Origin: Mesorhizobium sophorae | GTDB taxonomy: Bacteria > Pseudomonadota > Alphaproteobacteria > Rhizobiales > Rhizobiaceae | Assembly: GCF_002270415.1 (NCBI RefSeq) | Contig: NZ_NNRI01000021.1 | Coordinates: 310,001 to 374,000, forward strand | Direction of reading: 5' to 3' | DNA: 64,000 nt | Part shown: positions 62,365-64,000 of the stretch, one piece after another | Layout of the letters: each line of letters starts with the position of its first letter | How positions within the stretch are numbered: position 1 is the stretch's first letter | Notes under the pieces: model-generated | The model's input: only the letters and a program-made list of their open reading frames with translations | What the model was told of the DNA's origin: nothing | Database searches by the model: none | Program-made: the position numbers and the translations under genes

Positions 62365-63315
62365 TCAGTCCCGATTTGGAACGCTCCCTTTGCGTTTCGA
62401 TGCGGTCGAAGAGGTCGACTGGGATGAGCGGAGCTTTCGGGTCCAAACTCTCGATTTCAAGTGTGTGCTGAAATCCGCAAGATGAGCATCGAACCGGAGT
62501 AGAGATTCACGCGCGGCCTCCGCACCCTGTCCGGCGACCAATGCGCCTAGCACTTCAGCGACCGCGAACGCAGGTGTCATCGAGTGAAGGAACGAGGGAC
62601 TCCTCGTCTGGACAAGAACGACATCGTCGGCAATACGAGCGAGCGGAGCAACCTCGCTGTCGGTAATGGCGACTATCGGTATGCGATGTTGATGCGCATG
62701 TTTAGCGATCTCAACCGTGACGCGCGTGTACGGGAACACACTAGTCGCGAAGAGCACGTCATTGCGGGAGGCGCGGGCCAACGAATCTGAACCGGTGCCG
62801 CCGATCGCATCGAGCACGACCGACTTTTCCTTGATCATCGACAAGATGTAATGCAGATGCCAAGCAGTTGCGTGGCTCGACCTCAATCCCACGCAGAAGA
62901 CGCACTGGGCGGATGCAAGGCGCCTTGCCGTTGATACGATTGCATCAAGTTGAGTCTCAGCCAAATGGACAATCTCGGCCGCTTGTGCTCGGAGAATTTC
63001 GCGCGCAAGGCCATGGTCTCCTTTGCGCTTTTGAGCGATCGCTTGTACGTCGGCCTTTCCGGCGAATCCGACGTCGCCGCTGCGAACGGCCTCAGCATAA
63101 ATGTCGCGAAGCTCGTCGTAACCTGTGAGGCCAAGATGTTTGGCCAGTCGCGTCATGGTTGCCGGCTGGACCCCGGCCACACGCGCTTGGTCGCGCATGG
63201 ACAACAGTGCGACGTCATGCGGTTGGTCGATAATATAGCGCGCCGCCAGTTGGAACTGCTCCGACATTGTGTCGAAGCCGGCGACCAATCGTTCCGAAAG
63301 AGGTCCGTCAACCAT
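62365..63315 (-). CDS. MurR/RpiR-family transcriptional regulator
   Basis: A 316-aa regulator with an N-terminal HTH_6 domain (SEQFQLAARYIIDQPHDVALLSMRDQARVAGVQPATMTRLAKHLGL) and a C-terminal SIS sugar-phosphate-binding domain (CVFCVGLRSSHATAWHLHYIL, SVFPYTRVTVEIAKHA, IPIVAITDSEVAPLARIADDVV). The last ~25 residues (basic and Ser-rich) are unlike the family and may result from a lost original stop. Two dyads lie upstream of the start. The regulated gene is not identifiable in the window. Confidence 0.88.
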   Translation of the reverse strand: MVDGPLSERLVAGFDTMSEQFQLAARYIIDQPHDVALLSMRDQARVAGVQPATMTRLAKHLGLTGYDELRDIYAEAVRSGDVGFAGKADVQAIAQKRKGDHGLAREILRAQAAEIVHLAETQLDAIVSTARRLASAQCVFCVGLRSSHATAWHLHYILSMIKEKSVVLDAIGGTGSDSLARASRNDVLFATSVFPYTRVTVEIAKHAHQHRIPIVAITDSEVAPLARIADDVVLVQTRSPSFLHSMTPAFAVAEVLGALVAGQGAEAARESLLRFDAHLADFSTHLKSRVWTRKLRSSQSTSSTASKRKGSVPNRD

Positions 63316-63329
63316 GACACCTCCTTAGC

Positions 63330-63360
63330 GCAACGTTATTGCATGCGCAACATATGTTGC
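63330..63360. promoter_or_regulatory. Tandem GCAAC/GTTGC palindromes upstream of rpiR
   Basis: GCAACATATGTTGC (63347-63360) is a perfect 14-bp palindrome; GCAACGTTATTGC (63330-63342) is a near-palindrome with the same half site. They lie 15-45 bp upstream of the rpiR start and are good candidates for autoregulatory operators. Confidence 0.55.
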
Positions 63361-63500
63361 ATTTCTAGTCTAAGGCTTGTTGAGATTCAGGATTGAACGA
63401 AGCCGCTGGCGCGGCATTTGGTGGTTCGGTTTGCGGATGAGGCTTCTGTTTTGAAGGATTGCGGCTGTTGAAGCGCAATCTTGAGAACAGGAGATGAGAG
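63361..63500. other. Left end of a second IS91-type element
   Basis: Contains a small hairpin (GCCGC-TGGC-GCGGC, 63402-63415) and the Shine-Dalgarno of the integrase gene (ACAGGAGATG). No gene. Confidence 0.4.
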
Positions 63501-64000
63501 ATGGCCGAACTGAGCCCTCTTCGCCGGCGCATGATCGAGGACATGACGATCCGCAATCTGTCGCAGGCCACGCAACGATCCTACGTGCATGCGGTAGCGA
63601 AGTTTTCGCGCTACTTTGGCCGCTCCCCCGACCGGCTTGGCCTGGAGGATGTTCGCGCCTTCCAGGTGCATCTGGTGGCGAGCGGGATTTCGTGGCCGGC
63701 GTTGAACCAGACGGTGTGTGCGCTGCGGTTCTTCTACGGCGTGATGTTGGGCCATGCCGAGATCCCGGAGCGGATCACGTATGCCCGCTCGCCACGCACG
63801 CTGCCGGTGGTTCTCAGCGCCGACGAGGTTGTCCGCTTCCTTGAGGCGGTGCCGAGCCTGAAGACGCGCACGGCGCTGACGACAGCCTACGCTGCTGGCC
63901 TTCGTGCCTCGGAGACCGTCGGGCTGAAGGTCGGCGACATTGACAGCGAACGCGGCGTCATCCGGGTCGAGCACGGCAAGGGTGGCAAGGACCGCACCGT
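63501..64000 (+). CDS. Tyrosine integrase of an IS91-type element (truncated by window edge)
   Basis: Starts at ATG 63501 behind ACAGGAG and remains open to the window end (166 codons). It begins LSPLRRRMIEDMTIRNLSQATQRSYVHAVAKFSRYFGRSP, then LNQTVCALRFFYGV and TLPVVLSADEVVRFLEAVP, with the catalytic Arg region YAAGLRASETVGLKV. It is of the same family as 60205-61086 but distinct in sequence and in opposite orientation. Confidence 0.85.
   Translation, partial: MAELSPLRRRMIEDMTIRNLSQATQRSYVHAVAKFSRYFGRSPDRLGLEDVRAFQVHLVASGISWPALNQTVCALRFFYGVMLGHAEIPERITYARSPRTLPVVLSADEVVRFLEAVPSLKTRTALTTAYAAGLRASETVGLKVGDIDSERGVIRVEHGKGGKDRT

Overview
The window is a GC-rich alphaproteobacterial accessory region, most likely from a rhizobial plasmid, symbiosis island or integrative element. 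This rests on DUF2285-type ICE genes, a TraR-like LuxR regulator, rhizobial-style IS66, IS21 and ISNCY elements, and an organic-acid catabolic cluster. I see no rRNA, tRNA, CRISPR array or housekeeping block. More than two thirds of the window is mobile DNA, much of it nested.

Layout. 1-4134: broken regulator and ICE remnants (XRE protein with a missing start codon, an intact ISNCY element, a small XRE gene divergent from a 93-aa gene across two palindromes, DUF2285 pieces). 4135-11592: two inverted IS110 copies around an ISBst12-like IS66 element; the second IS110 is broken by IS630 and by an IS1111-type element. 11633-14357: luxR with a perfect 20-bp lux-box-like palindrome, a class III aminotransferase, and a scrambled lrp/fumarase remnant. 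14358-28992: an IS66 element (IS66-1) broken by IS1111 carrying a group II intron, by IS5, and by a large-serine-recombinase element that itself carries IS21. 29862-32441: a compact ubiquitin-like conjugation operon (Ubl, E2, JAB-E1 fusion, DUF6527). 32645-41312: Lrp, class I fumarase/mesaconase, aldehyde dehydrogenase, LysR, citramalyl-CoA lyase-like protein, CoA-transferase and methylaspartate ammonia-lyase. 41610-49720: an IS110 gene interrupted by IS1380, which holds a group II intron, which holds an intact IS66 (IS66-3). 49737-61652: a different IS66 (IS66-2), again broken by IS1111 with its intron, by the same serine-recombinase element, and by an IS91-type element. 61890-64000: an IS630 remnant, an RpiR regulator with palindromic operators, and the start of another IS91-type integrase.

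Two systems stand out. First, a 3.4-kb serine-recombinase element (DUF5372 protein, HTH protein, ~95-aa protein, 705-aa recombinase) sits at the same codon of tnpB in two divergent IS66 elements, and an IS1111 element carrying a group II intron sits at the same Trp-Asn-Trp codons of tnpC in the same two IS66 elements. Both look like site-specific parasites of IS66. Second, the ubiquitin-like operon begins immediately after the first codons of an aminotransferase gene remnant; the homologous intact aminotransferase is still present 18 kb away.

The catabolic block reads as a route from 3-methylaspartate through mesaconate, citramalate and citramalyl-CoA to acetyl-CoA and pyruvate. All functions are inferred from sequence motifs and gene context.
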